A DNA stretch of 64,000 nucleotides, from positions 191,844 through 255,843 of the forward strand of contig JAJDUK010000024.1 of the NCBI GenBank assembly GCA_022826665.1, in the 5' to 3' direction. The notes below the pieces were generated by a model, which did no database searches, was not told the DNA's origin, and saw only the letters and a program-made list of their open reading frames with translations. This DNA comes from Alphaproteobacteria bacterium. Lineage in GTDB: Bacteria > Pseudomonadota > Alphaproteobacteria > UBA828. Of the stretch, positions 17,302 to 25,040 are shown piece by piece. Both the position numbers and the translations under genes were made by a program. How positions within the stretch are numbered: the stretch's first letter is position 1; each line of letters starts with the position of its first letter.

Positions 17302-18404
17302 TGCTGGCGGTCCAGGCGCGACTCACGCGGAGCGAATTCACGCTCGATGCGTCCTTCGGCGCAGAGGCCGACGGTGTGGTGGCGCTATTCGGCGCCTCGG
17401 GCGCCGGCAAGACCACGCTGGCCGATGCCATCGCAGGCCTCGTGCGGCCCGAGGCGGGGCGGATCGCGCTCGGAGACCGTGTGCTCTTCGATGCGGAGGC
17501 CGGGATCAACCTCAAGCCGGAACGCCGCCGGATCGGCTACGTGTTTCAGGATGGCCGCCTCTTCCCCCACCTCAGCGTGCGCCGCAACCTGCTCTACGGG
17601 CTCCGCTTCGCGCCGCGCGACCGGCGCTACGCCACGCTGGAGAGGATCGTGACGCTGCTGGGTCTCGAAGCGCTGCTGCAGCGCCGGCCCGGCACCCTCT
17701 CGGGCGGCGAGCGTCAGCGGGTTGCGCTCGGGCGCGCGCTCATGGCCCAGCCGGAGCTGCTCCTGATGGACGAGCCGCTGGCCGCGCTCGACGTACCCCG
17801 CAAGGCGCAAGTCATCGACTACATCGAGCGGCTGCGGGACGAGATCGGCGTGCCCATCGTCTTCGTCAGCCACGCGGTGGACGAGGTGGCGCGGCTCGCC
17901 GGCACGATCGTGGTCATGGCCGGCGGCAGAGTCGCGGCGGCGGGCCCTGCCGCGGAGATCATGGCGCGTCTCGACCTCGACCCGCTCGCCGGGATCGAGG
18001 CCGCCGGCGCCGTGCTGGACGCGACCGTGCAAAGCCACGACGCGGCTTACGGGCTCACCGAGCTCGCCGTGCCGGGTGGCATCCTGCGCGTGCCGCGCCT
18101 CAGGCTTGTGCCGGGACGGCGGCTCAGGGTCCGCGTGCGGGCGCGGGACGTGTCACTCGCGACCGCCGAGCCGCGCGAGACCAGCGTCCTCAACGTCTTC
18201 CGCGGCCGGGTCGTGGAGATCGGCCCGCGCCGCGGCGCCTCGGTCGACGTGGCGGTCGACATCGGCGCCCGGCTGACGGCGCGGATCACGGCGCGATCGG
18301 CCGATGCGCTGGGCCTCGCACCCGGCACGGAGGTCTACGCGCTGGTCAAGAGCGTCGCGGTCGATCCGGCATCGCTGGTGCAGGCCGAACAGGACAACCC
18401 CTGA
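17301..18404 (+). CDS. modC: molybdate ABC transporter ATP-binding protein
   Basis: A 367-aa ATPase with Walker A GASGAGKTT (31-39), signature LSGGERQ (from residue 133), Walker B LLLMDEPLAALD and H-loop VSHAVDE. The C-terminal part carries a molybdate-binding TOBE/Mop domain (SVLNVFRGRVVEIG and following), which can bind oxyanion and modulate transport. The start overlaps the modB stop. A terminator-like hairpin with seven T residues follows at 18435-18454, closing the modABC operon. Confidence 0.95.
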   Translation: MLAVQARLTRSEFTLDASFGAEADGVVALFGASGAGKTTLADAIAGLVRPEAGRIALGDRVLFDAEAGINLKPERRRIGYVFQDGRLFPHLSVRRNLLYGLRFAPRDRRYATLERIVTLLGLEALLQRRPGTLSGGERQRVALGRALMAQPELLLMDEPLAALDVPRKAQVIDYIERLRDEIGVPIVFVSHAVDEVARLAGTIVVMAGGRVAAAGPAAEIMARLDLDPLAGIEAAGAVLDATVQSHDAAYGLTELAVPGGILRVPRLRLVPGRRLRVRVRARDVSLATAEPRETSVLNVFRGRVVEIGPRRGASVDVAVDIGARLTARITARSADALGLAPGTEVYALVKSVAVDPASLVQAEQDNP

Positions 18405-18434
18405 TCCGAGCACGGTGGGGGCGCGCGGGGGTCG

Positions 18435-18454
18435 GTTGCCGGCAACATTTTTTT
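18435..18454 (+). terminator. Rho-independent terminator-like hairpin after modC
   Basis: GTTG-CCGG-CAAC (18435-18446) is followed by A and seven T residues. The stem is short, but outer GGGG (18427-18430) and CCCC (18455-18458) can lengthen it. Confidence 0.5.
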
Positions 18455-18501
18455 CCCCTTACCATCCGACGTGGAACCAATCGCCAGACGGGGAGGGCGA
18501 C

Positions 18502-19008
18502 ATGAGAGCCAGCAGAGGATTTGCCGTGGCAGCAGCAGCCATGATGGGCGTTCTATGCGCGGCCCCGAGCGCGTTCGCGCAGGAGAGCGGCAGCTTCAGC
18601 GCAATCGCAACCTACGTTCGAGATTTCACCTCCATAGAGCACGCCGACGGCGCGTATTTCGGCGGCAAGCTGGAGGGCAGCGTCACCACCCTCGCGAGCA
18701 GTGGCGCGCCCTTCGACGAGGGCGGGCACAGCCTGTCGACGTGCGTGATCTTCGGCAAACGCTCGGCCGCCGGTCTCGATCTTCAGACCGCCTGCACGAT
18801 AGTCAACGCCTCCGGCGACACGCTCTATCTCGTGGCTCAGAGGCGCGCGGGCGACGTGGATGCAGGCGGCGGCGGGCAGGGTCAGTTGGAGCTGGCAGGC
18901 GGCACCGGTGTCTATGCCGGGATGGCAGGAAGCTGTGCCTACGAGACCAGCTACCTGGCCAACGATCAGGTCGTCACGACCACGGATTGCTCCTGGCACA
19001 GGGAGTGA
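18502..19008 (+). CDS. secreted protein of unknown function
   Basis: A 168-aa exported protein. The signal peptide (Arg residues, then AVAAAAMMGVLCAAPSAFAQ) probably ends at AFA-QE. The mature part is Gly- and Ser-rich with a beta-strand pattern and conserved-looking cysteines (STCVIF, QTACTI, GSCAYE, TDCSW). The phrase GTGVYAGMAGSCAYET recalls small periplasmic beta-barrel (allene oxide cyclase-like) domains, but I cannot assign a family. The start follows GGGGAGGGCGAC, a strong ribosome site. It stands alone between modC and the cupin gene. Confidence 0.75.
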   Translation: MRASRGFAVAAAAMMGVLCAAPSAFAQESGSFSAIATYVRDFTSIEHADGAYFGGKLEGSVTTLASSGAPFDEGGHSLSTCVIFGKRSAAGLDLQTACTIVNASGDTLYLVAQRRAGDVDAGGGGQGQLELAGGTGVYAGMAGSCAYETSYLANDQVVTTTDCSWHRE

Positions 19009-19102
19009 TCGTCGCGAGACAGCGCGTTCCGCCCGCGGGCTTGCGCAGGGCCCGCCAACCTGCAACGCTTCGCCGCGGTTATTCCTTGCAGTGGAGGTGG
19101 CT

Positions 19103-19384
19103 ATGGGCGCGGCAACGCCGACCGTGCTAATCGACAACGACCGCGTGCGCGTCACCGAGTGGCGATTCAAGCCCGGCGAGGCGACGGGTTGGCACCGGCA
19201 CGAATACGACTACGTGGTGGTGCCGGTAACGACCGGACACCTCCACCTCGTGGAGCCCGACGGCGAGCGCACAGTCCAAATCGTCCACGGCTCGCCCTAT
19301 TACCGGGACGAAGGGGTCGAGCACGACGTCATCAACCCGAGCGATACCGACGACGTGGTCTTCGTCGAAGTCGAGGTGAAGTAG
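19103..19384 (+). CDS. cupin-domain protein
   Basis: A 93-aa single-domain cupin. The first metal-binding motif is GWHRHEYDYVVVPVTTG and the second half carries GVEHDVINPSD, giving the usual His set. Size and composition match small cupins described as beta-alanine-degradation-protein-like or uncharacterised. GTGGAGGTGGCT precedes the ATG. The substrate and metal are unknown. Confidence 0.82.
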   Translation: MGAATPTVLIDNDRVRVTEWRFKPGEATGWHRHEYDYVVVPVTTGHLHLVEPDGERTVQIVHGSPYYRDEGVEHDVINPSDTDDVVFVEVEVK

Positions 19385-19412
19385 GGCCAGCCCCGGCTAG
19401 CGCGCCGGGCCG

Positions 19413-19441
19413 GAGTCAACGAACCGTCACAATTCCGTATT
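19413..19441 (+). promoter_or_regulatory. Pho-box-like direct repeats upstream of pstS
   Basis: Three 7-mers spaced by 4 bases: GAGTCAA-CGAA-CCGTCAC-AATT-CCGTATT. Spacing (11-bp period) and the GTCA core with an AT-rich spacer match the PhoB box (CTGTCAT-N4-CTGTCAT). It lies about 100 bases before the pstS-like start, and a phoB-like gene follows pstS. Confidence 0.55.
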
Positions 19442-19544
19442 ATTTCCATCTTGGCTCGGCGTTAGCGTTCGCCTGCCATCCCGGGCGGCCGCGCCGGCGC
19501 GCGGTCACGACCGTCGGGATGAGAGCGAACCCGGAGGAAGCCCC

Positions 19545-20591
19545 GTGACCAAGACACCCCTCGCCATCGCCGCGGCGGCAGCTCTTGCGCTGACCGCGTC
19601 AGTGGCGCTGACCAACGCCGCGGAGGCCCGCGACCAGATCAGGATCGTCGGCTCGTCTACCGTTTTCCCGTTTGCCACCGCCGTCGCCGAAGAGTTCGGC
19701 AAGACCACGGGGAACAAGACCCCGGTGGTCGAGAGCACCGGCTCGGGCGGCGGGCTCAAGCTCTTCTGCGCCGGCGTCGGCGTCGCTCACCCCGACATCA
19801 CCAACGCCTCGCGCCGGATCAAGACCTCGGAGGTCGAGCGCTGCGCCGGGAACGGCGTGACCGACATCACCGAGGTCAAGATCGGCTACGACGGCATCGT
19901 GCTCGCCAACTCGAAGTCGGCGGAGCGGTTCTCGATCACCCTGCAGCAGCTCTTCCTCGCGCTGGCGAAGGACGTGCCCTCCGACGGAGGCATGGTGCCC
20001 AATCCCAACCAGACCTGGAGCGACATCGACGCCTCCCTGCCGGGGGCGAAGATCGAGGTGCTCGGCCCGCCGCCGACCTCCGGCACGCGGGACGCCTTCG
20101 TCGAGCTCGCCATGGAGGGCGGCTGCAAGACCTTCCCCGGCATCAAGACGCTCAAAAAAGAAGACAAGAGCGCCTACAAGGTCATCTGCCATTCAATTCG
20201 TGAGGATGGCGCCTTCGTCGAGGCGGGCGAGAACGACAACCTCATCGTCCAGAAGCTCGAAGCCAATCCCTCGGCGCTCGGGATCTTCGGCTACAGCTTC
20301 CTCGACCAGAACCGCGACAAGGTTCGCGGCAGCATCATCGACGGCGTCGAGCCCGACTTCGACACCATCGCCGACGGCGACTATCCGGTCTCCCGCTCCA
20401 TGTACTTCTACGTGAAGAAGGCGCATGTGGGCGTGATCCCCGGAATCGACGAGTACGTCGCGACGTTTACTGACGAGGACGCCTGGGGTCCCTACGGCTA
20501 CCTCGCGGATAAGGGGCTGATCCCGCTCCCCGATGCGGATCGCGAGGCGATGCGCACCCAGGCCACCACCTTTGCTCAGCTCTCCATGTAA
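19545..20591 (+). CDS. pstS: phosphate ABC transporter substrate-binding protein, PstS family
   Basis: A 348-aa periplasmic phosphate-binding protein. The signal peptide is MTKTPLAIAAAAALALTASV up to AEA-RD. The mature protein starts IRIVGSSTVFPFATAVAEEF and shows ESTGSGGGLKLFCAG, TNASRRIK and GPPPTSGTRDAFVELAM, all parts of the phosphate site. The start is GTG, preceded by CCGGAGGAAG. pstC, pstA, pstB and phoU are not adjacent, so the permease and ATPase must be elsewhere or this is a stand-alone scavenging or sensing protein. A Pho-box-like repeat lies upstream and a terminator downstream. Confidence 0.9.
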   Translation: MTKTPLAIAAAAALALTASVALTNAAEARDQIRIVGSSTVFPFATAVAEEFGKTTGNKTPVVESTGSGGGLKLFCAGVGVAHPDITNASRRIKTSEVERCAGNGVTDITEVKIGYDGIVLANSKSAERFSITLQQLFLALAKDVPSDGGMVPNPNQTWSDIDASLPGAKIEVLGPPPTSGTRDAFVELAMEGGCKTFPGIKTLKKEDKSAYKVICHSIREDGAFVEAGENDNLIVQKLEANPSALGIFGYSFLDQNRDKVRGSIIDGVEPDFDTIADGDYPVSRSMYFYVKKAHVGVIPGIDEYVATFTDEDAWGPYGYLADKGLIPLPDADREAMRTQATTFAQLSM

Positions 20592-20626
20592 CGGGGCTCA
20601 CCACAAGACCCTGAAACATGCTACAG

Positions 20627-20662
20627 CGGCGCCCGTTCCTCACCGGGGGCGGGCGCCGTTTT
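20627..20662 (+). terminator. Rho-independent terminator after pstS
   Basis: Perfect 9-bp arms CGGCGCCCG (20627-20635) and CGGGCGCCG (20650-20658) enclose a 14-base loop and are followed by TTTT. They separate pstS from phoB. Confidence 0.75.
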
Positions 20663-20718
20663 CAAACAGCGCCGCAAGACAATAGCCAACCGCAGGGAGA
20701 GCGACAGGAGCATGCGCG

Positions 20719-21408
20719 ATGACGGATAGCCCGCTCATCCTCGTGATCGAAGACGAAACCTCGCTGACAACCCTGCTCCGTTACAATCTTGAGAGTCACC
20801 GGTTCCGCGTCGCTTCGATCGAGAACGGCGGCGACGCGATGGGCACGATCGCTTCGATAAAGCCCGATCTGGTACTGCTCGACTGGATGCTGCCCGGAGT
20901 CTCTGGAATAGAGATTTGTCGCAAGATCCGGCGCGATCCGGAGACCCACAGCCTGCCGGTCATCCTGCTCACCGCACGCGGCGAGGAAAGCGACCGCGTC
21001 CGCGGCCTCGACTGCGGTGCCGACGACTACGTGGTCAAGCCATTCGCAATTTCGGAACTCATCGCACGCATTGGCGCGGTGCTGCGCCGGGCTGCGCCGA
21101 CGAGCGCGGCCCAATCACTCGCCAGCGGCGACATCGCGATGGACCTTGCCAGCCACCGCGTCAGCCGCAACGGACGCTCGATTCACCTGGGGCCGACCGA
21201 ATACCGCCTGCTGCGTCACTTCATGGAGCATCCCGGCCGGGTGCTCTCCCGCGACCATCTGCTCGAGGCGGTGTGGGGGCGCGCGGTGCACATTGAGCAA
21301 CGCACCGTGGACGTGCATGTTCGCCGTCTGCGCCAGGCGCTTAACCGCGACGGCGAGGACGACGTGATCCGGACCGTGCGCTCGGCGGGCTACGCCTTCT
21401 CAGGCTGA
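20719..21408 (+). CDS. phoB: phosphate-regulon response regulator, PhoB type
   Basis: A 229-aa OmpR/PhoB-family regulator. The receiver domain has the acidic pocket (EDE at 11-13), phospho-acceptor D55 in LVLLDWMLPG, LLTARGE and the lysine in VVKPF. The DNA-binding winged helix shows LGPTEYRLLRHFMEHPGRV, LSRDHLLEAVWG, RTVDVHVRRLRQAL and IRTVRSAGYAF, the wording typical of PhoB. AGGAG lies 8 bases before the ATG. No phoR kinase or phoU is beside it. It likely activates pstS through the box at 19413-19441. Confidence 0.92.
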   Translation: MTDSPLILVIEDETSLTTLLRYNLESHRFRVASIENGGDAMGTIASIKPDLVLLDWMLPGVSGIEICRKIRRDPETHSLPVILLTARGEESDRVRGLDCGADDYVVKPFAISELIARIGAVLRRAAPTSAAQSLASGDIAMDLASHRVSRNGRSIHLGPTEYRLLRHFMEHPGRVLSRDHLLEAVWGRAVHIEQRTVDVHVRRLRQALNRDGEDDVIRTVRSAGYAFSG

Positions 21409-21424
21409 TCGAAGCGCCGCTCTA

Positions 21425-22048
21425 TCAACCGAACTCTGGCACCGTTGCGACCGCGCTCTCGCGCTCGTCGATAGCGGCCTGCCAGCGGGCGATGTTGGCC
21501 CTGGGAGCCAGCAGCGTCGCGCCCTCGGGCGTCATCTTCAGGTAGTGCAGCACGGGCAGCACCATGTAATCGGCGATCGAGGCCTCGTCGCCGGCAAAGC
21601 AGGCATTGCCTTCCAGCGCGCCGTCGAGCGCGACGAGCGCCTTGTCGGACTTGGGCACGCTGCTCTCGACCAGAGCCTCGTCGGGCTCGCCGCCCTGCGC
21701 GGGCACGATCAGACGCTGCAGCACGATGTCGATCGCCGGCCGGTAGAGATACTGGATGAAGACCGACGTCCATTGCCAGCAGCGAGCGTTGGCGAGCGGG
21801 TCGGCCGGCTGCAGGGGCGGCCCGTCGAACGCGTTGTCGATGTAGTTGCAGATCGCGACCGATTCGTACATGCGCACATCGCCGTGGGTCATGGCCGGCA
21901 CCGACCCCCAGGGCTGCATCGCGATTTGCTCGTCCGACTGGGGCATGACGGGATCGAGCTCGTAGGCCACCCCCTTCTCCCCGCACGCCATGCGGCATGT
22001 GCGGACATAGGTGCTCAGCGGTATGCCATGAATAATCAGTGTCGCCAT
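21425..22048 (-). CDS. glutathione S-transferase family protein
   Basis: A 207-aa GST. The thioredoxin-like N-terminal domain begins ATLIIHGIPLSTYVRTCRMA, with the glutathione-binding segment GSVPAMTHGDVRMYESVAIC (proline and Glu/Ser). The alpha-helical C-terminal domain contains ACFAGDEASIADYMVLPVL, the conserved N-capping aspartate motif. Length is normal. It is divergent from the dimethylformamidase-like gene with a strong hairpin between them and converges with phoB. Substrate unknown. Confidence 0.9.
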   Translation of the reverse strand: MATLIIHGIPLSTYVRTCRMACGEKGVAYELDPVMPQSDEQIAMQPWGSVPAMTHGDVRMYESVAICNYIDNAFDGPPLQPADPLANARCWQWTSVFIQYLYRPAIDIVLQRLIVPAQGGEPDEALVESSVPKSDKALVALDGALEGNACFAGDEASIADYMVLPVLHYLKMTPEGATLLAPRANIARWQAAIDERESAVATVPEFG

Positions 22049-22065
22049 CGTTCACTCTCCCACTC

Positions 22066-22095
22066 CGGTCGGGGCGGCAGGGCCCTCCCCGACCG
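22066..22095. repeat. perfect 9-bp inverted repeat in GST/dimethylformamidase-like intergenic region
   Basis: CGGTCGGGG and CCCCGACCG enclose a 12-base loop. It lies 18 bases upstream of the GST start, so it would be in the GST mRNA leader or act as an operator. There is no T-tract. Confidence 0.4.
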
Positions 22096-22225
22096 CGCGC
22101 CTATCTTGCATATCCCGCCCGGGGTTGCACCGGGACCGCAGCGTGAACGCGTCAGGTCGAGTTGTTCGCCCGCTGGCCGCTGACTATGCTCGCGGCAGAA
22201 GGATGGCGCAGCGCGGAGGCGCGGC

Positions 22226-24478
22226 ATGCTGACGATCACCGGCTATCCCGACCGGATCAGCGTCCGGCCGGGCGAGACCATCAAGTTCCATGTGAACTGC
22301 GAGCATCCCACCTATCAGGCGGACATCGTGCGCCTGATCTGCGCGGACGACACGCCCGCCGGGCCCGGCTTCAAGGAACGGCCGGTCCGCACGCCGGTGA
22401 GCAAGCGCCACAAGGGGCGCCGGCAGGCCATCCACGCGGGCTCCTACGCACTGGTGGAGAGCCGGCCGCTGCTGGAGACGCTCGGCAGCTTCACCGTTCA
22501 GGCCATGATCTGGCCGACCACGCCCGGCAAGGGCGAGCAGGGCATCGTCACCAAGTGGGACCCGCGCGGCAAGACCGGCTTCGCCCTCGTGATCGACGAT
22601 GCGGGCTCCGTCGCGCTCCGGCTCGGCATGGCGGACGGCACGGTGGAAAAGGTCTCGGTCGGCAAGCCGCTGCTGGAGCGCCACTGGTACCTCGCCGCCG
22701 CCAGCTACGATGCCGAGTCCGGCCGGGTCACGGTGTATCAGGAGCCGCTCCTGCCCTACGCCCGCGTCGACGACGGCGGCACGAAGACGCGCAAGGCCGG
22801 TGCAGCATCCCCCGGCAACGGCGCGCCCATCGTCATGGCCGGCATCTTCAAGCGGCGCCAGAAGGGCCGCGCGCTGGTGGACGGCCTCTACAACGGCAAG
22901 ATCGATTCGCCCCGGCTGGTCGGCCGCGCCTTGGATCGTCTGGAGATCGAGCGCGTGCGGAACGAGGCGGTCCCCGCCGGGCTCGCGCCCGACATCCTCT
23001 GCGCCTGGGATTTTTCGCGCGATATCACGTCCATCAGGATTTCCGACCGCTCCCCCAACCATTGCCACGGCGAGATCGTCAACCTGCCCGCGCGCGGCAT
23101 GACCGGCTGGAACTTTTCGGGCGAGGAGATGTGCTGGCGCCACGCACGGCACGAGTACGGCGCCATCCACTTCCACGACGACGATCTCTACGACGCCGGC
23201 TGGGAGGTGGACTTCGAATGGACTGTGCCGGCGCGCATGGCGAGCGGGGTCTACGCCGCCCGGCTCAGAGCCAAGGGGGCCGAGGAATACGTGCCCTTCG
23301 TGGTGCTGCCGGCGCCGGGGCGGGCAGCGCGCATCGCCTTCCTGCTGCCGACGGTCGAGTACATGGCCTATGCCAACGAGCACCTGGCCTTCGACGGCCC
23401 GCTCGGCGAGTTGCTCACCGGCCAGCTGCCTACGCTCAATGCGCAGCAGCTCTTCCTCAACGAGCATCGCGAATACGGCTCGTCGCTCTACGACACCCAT
23501 TCGGACGGGAGCGGCGTCTGCTATTCGTCGCGGCTGCGCCCGATCCTCAACATGCGCCCCAAGGCGGAGACGCCCTGGGCTTGCGCCGGCGAGGACTCGA
23601 CCAACGCGCGCGAATTCATCCTCGACATGTACGTGGTGGACTGGCTGACGCACTTCGGCATGGAGCACGACGTCATCACCGACGAGGACGTCGACCGCGA
23701 GGGCATCGACCTGCTCAAGCCCTACAACGTGCTGATCACCGGCGGCCACCCGGAGTACTACTCCAAGGCCATGCGGGACGCCGTGCACGGCTTCACCCAG
23801 CAGGGCGGCCGACTGATGTATCTCGGCGGCAACGGCTTCTACTGGCGCGTCGCCATGCACAGGGAGCTGCCGGGGGTGATGGAGGTGCGCCGCTGCGAGG
23901 CCGCGATCCGCACCTGGGAGGCCGACCCCGGCGAGTACTATCACAGCTTCACGGGCGAATACGGCGGCATCTGGCGCCACCAGGGGGACTTCGCGCCCCA
24001 GCGGCTGGCCGGCGTCGGCTTCGTCGCCGAGGGCTTCGACAAGTCTTCCTACTACCGGCGCATGCCGGGGAGCTTCGACCCCCGTGCGCAGTTCATCTTC
24101 GAGGGGATCGGCGACGACGAGCTGATCGGCGACTTTGGCTATCACGGCGAGGGCGCCGCCGGCAACGAGCTGGACGCCACTGACCCCCGCCTCGGCACAC
24201 CCCCGCACGCGCTGGTTCTCGCCCGCTCGGAGGACCACACCGACCTCTACCTCGTGGTGAACGAGGAGGTGCTGGTGAACCATGCCGGCCTCGGCGGCAC
24301 CGAGCACGAGAAGGTCAAGGCCGATATGGTCTTCTACGAGACGCCGAACGGCGGCGCGGTGTTCTCGGTCGGCTCGATCTGCTATCCCGCGAGCCTGCCG
24401 TGGAACGGCTACGACAACAACATCGCGAAGCTCACGACCAACGTGCTCCGCCGCTTCGCCGACCCAACGCCCTTCTGA
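22226..24478 (+). CDS. N,N-dimethylformamidase large (beta) subunit-like protein
   Basis: A 750-aa protein resembling the large subunit of N,N-dimethylformamidase, an iron amidohydrolase. The N-terminal region reads as a beta-sandwich (ISVRPGETIKFHVNCEHPTY), then a LamG-like segment (GSFTVQAMIWPTTPGKGEQG, WYLAAASYDAESGRVTVYQ). The C-terminal catalytic half shows FILDMYVVDWLTHFG, NVLITGGHPEYYSKAM, GRLMYLGGNGFYWRV and GEYYHSFTGEYGGIWR. The tyrosine-rich GGHPEYYS and Glu-rich segments fit the Tyr/Tyr/Glu iron site known for the enzyme, though I did not align individual ligands. The usual roughly 130-aa small subunit is not adjacent; the next gene is a tandem DUF1330 protein. Substrate unknown. 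Confidence 0.85.
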   Translation: MLTITGYPDRISVRPGETIKFHVNCEHPTYQADIVRLICADDTPAGPGFKERPVRTPVSKRHKGRRQAIHAGSYALVESRPLLETLGSFTVQAMIWPTTPGKGEQGIVTKWDPRGKTGFALVIDDAGSVALRLGMADGTVEKVSVGKPLLERHWYLAAASYDAESGRVTVYQEPLLPYARVDDGGTKTRKAGAASPGNGAPIVMAGIFKRRQKGRALVDGLYNGKIDSPRLVGRALDRLEIERVRNEAVPAGLAPDILCAWDFSRDITSIRISDRSPNHCHGEIVNLPARGMTGWNFSGEEMCWRHARHEYGAIHFHDDDLYDAGWEVDFEWTVPARMASGVYAARLRAKGAEEYVPFVVLPAPGRAARIAFLLPTVEYMAYANEHLAFDGPLGELLTGQLPTLNAQQLFLNEHREYGSSLYDTHSDGSGVCYSSRLRPILNMRPKAETPWACAGEDSTNAREFILDMYVVDWLTHFGMEHDVITDEDVDREGIDLLKPYNVLITGGHPEYYSKAMRDAVHGFTQQGGRLMYLGGNGFYWRVAMHRELPGVMEVRRCEAAIRTWEADPGEYYHSFTGEYGGIWRHQGDFAPQRLAGVGFVAEGFDKSSYYRRMPGSFDPRAQFIFEGIGDDELIGDFGYHGEGAAGNELDATDPRLGTPPHALVLARSEDHTDLYLVVNEEVLVNHAGLGGTEHEKVKADMVFYETPNGGAVFSVGSICYPASLPWNGYDNNIAKLTTNVLRRFADPTPF

Positions 24479-24489
24479 GGACGCCCGAC

Positions 24490-25032
24490 ATGCCAGGCTA
24501 TGTGATCGCCGACGTGACCGTGACCGATCCGGAGACCTATGCGGACTACCGGGCGCTGACGCCGGGCTCGATCGCGGCGTTCGAGGGGCGCTTCCTCGTG
24601 CGTGGCGGCGAGCACGAGGTCATCGCCGGCGGCTGGCAACCGGGGCGGCTGGTGCTGCTGGAGTTCGACAGTCCGGCTCGCGCCGCGGCCTGGTACGATT
24701 CGCCCGCCTACGTCGAGGCGCGCGCGATTCGACAGCGCGCATCGACCGGCCACATGGTCCATCTCGAAGGCGGTGACGCTGCACAGGGTGGCGGCCACTA
24801 CCTGATCCTCCGTGGAGCGAGCGGCGAGTCCGACATCGATACCCGTAGCGTCGCCACCCATGGCGGTCGGGTGCTGTCGAGCGGCCATGTGCCGGCGGTG
24901 AAGGAAGGCTCTTGGCCCGACGGGCGCATGACGGTGCTCGAATTCGACGATCACGCAGCGGCGGAGGCTTGGCGCGAGTCGGCAGACGCGGGGCGGTTGG
25001 AGGGCGAAGCGGTCCTGGTCGAAGGCGCCTGA
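24490..25032 (+). CDS. tandem DUF1330 protein
   Basis: A 180-aa protein made of two ferredoxin-like DUF1330 repeats. The first (about 1-92) has the family signature YADYRALTPGSIAAFEGRFLVRGG and LVLLEFDSPARAAAWYDSPAY. The second (about 96-180) repeats the layout in reduced form (HYLILRGASG, ATHGGRVLSSG, MTVLEFDDHAAAEAWRES). DUF1330 normally occurs as a single domain of about 95 aa, so this is a duplication in one chain, already dimer-like. It starts 11 bases after the dimethylformamidase-like gene and is probably co-transcribed. Function unknown. Confidence 0.82.
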   Translation: MPGYVIADVTVTDPETYADYRALTPGSIAAFEGRFLVRGGEHEVIAGGWQPGRLVLLEFDSPARAAAWYDSPAYVEARAIRQRASTGHMVHLEGGDAAQGGGHYLILRGASGESDIDTRSVATHGGRVLSSGHVPAVKEGSWPDGRMTVLEFDDHAAAEAWRESADAGRLEGEAVLVEGA

Positions 25033-25040
25033 GTCTTGCG

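Noticed and set aside
22162-24307. Long open frames on both other phases and the minus strand across the dimethylformamidase-like gene
   Set aside because: Low-complexity Arg/Ala/Gly products without motifs. The 750-aa frame explains the region.
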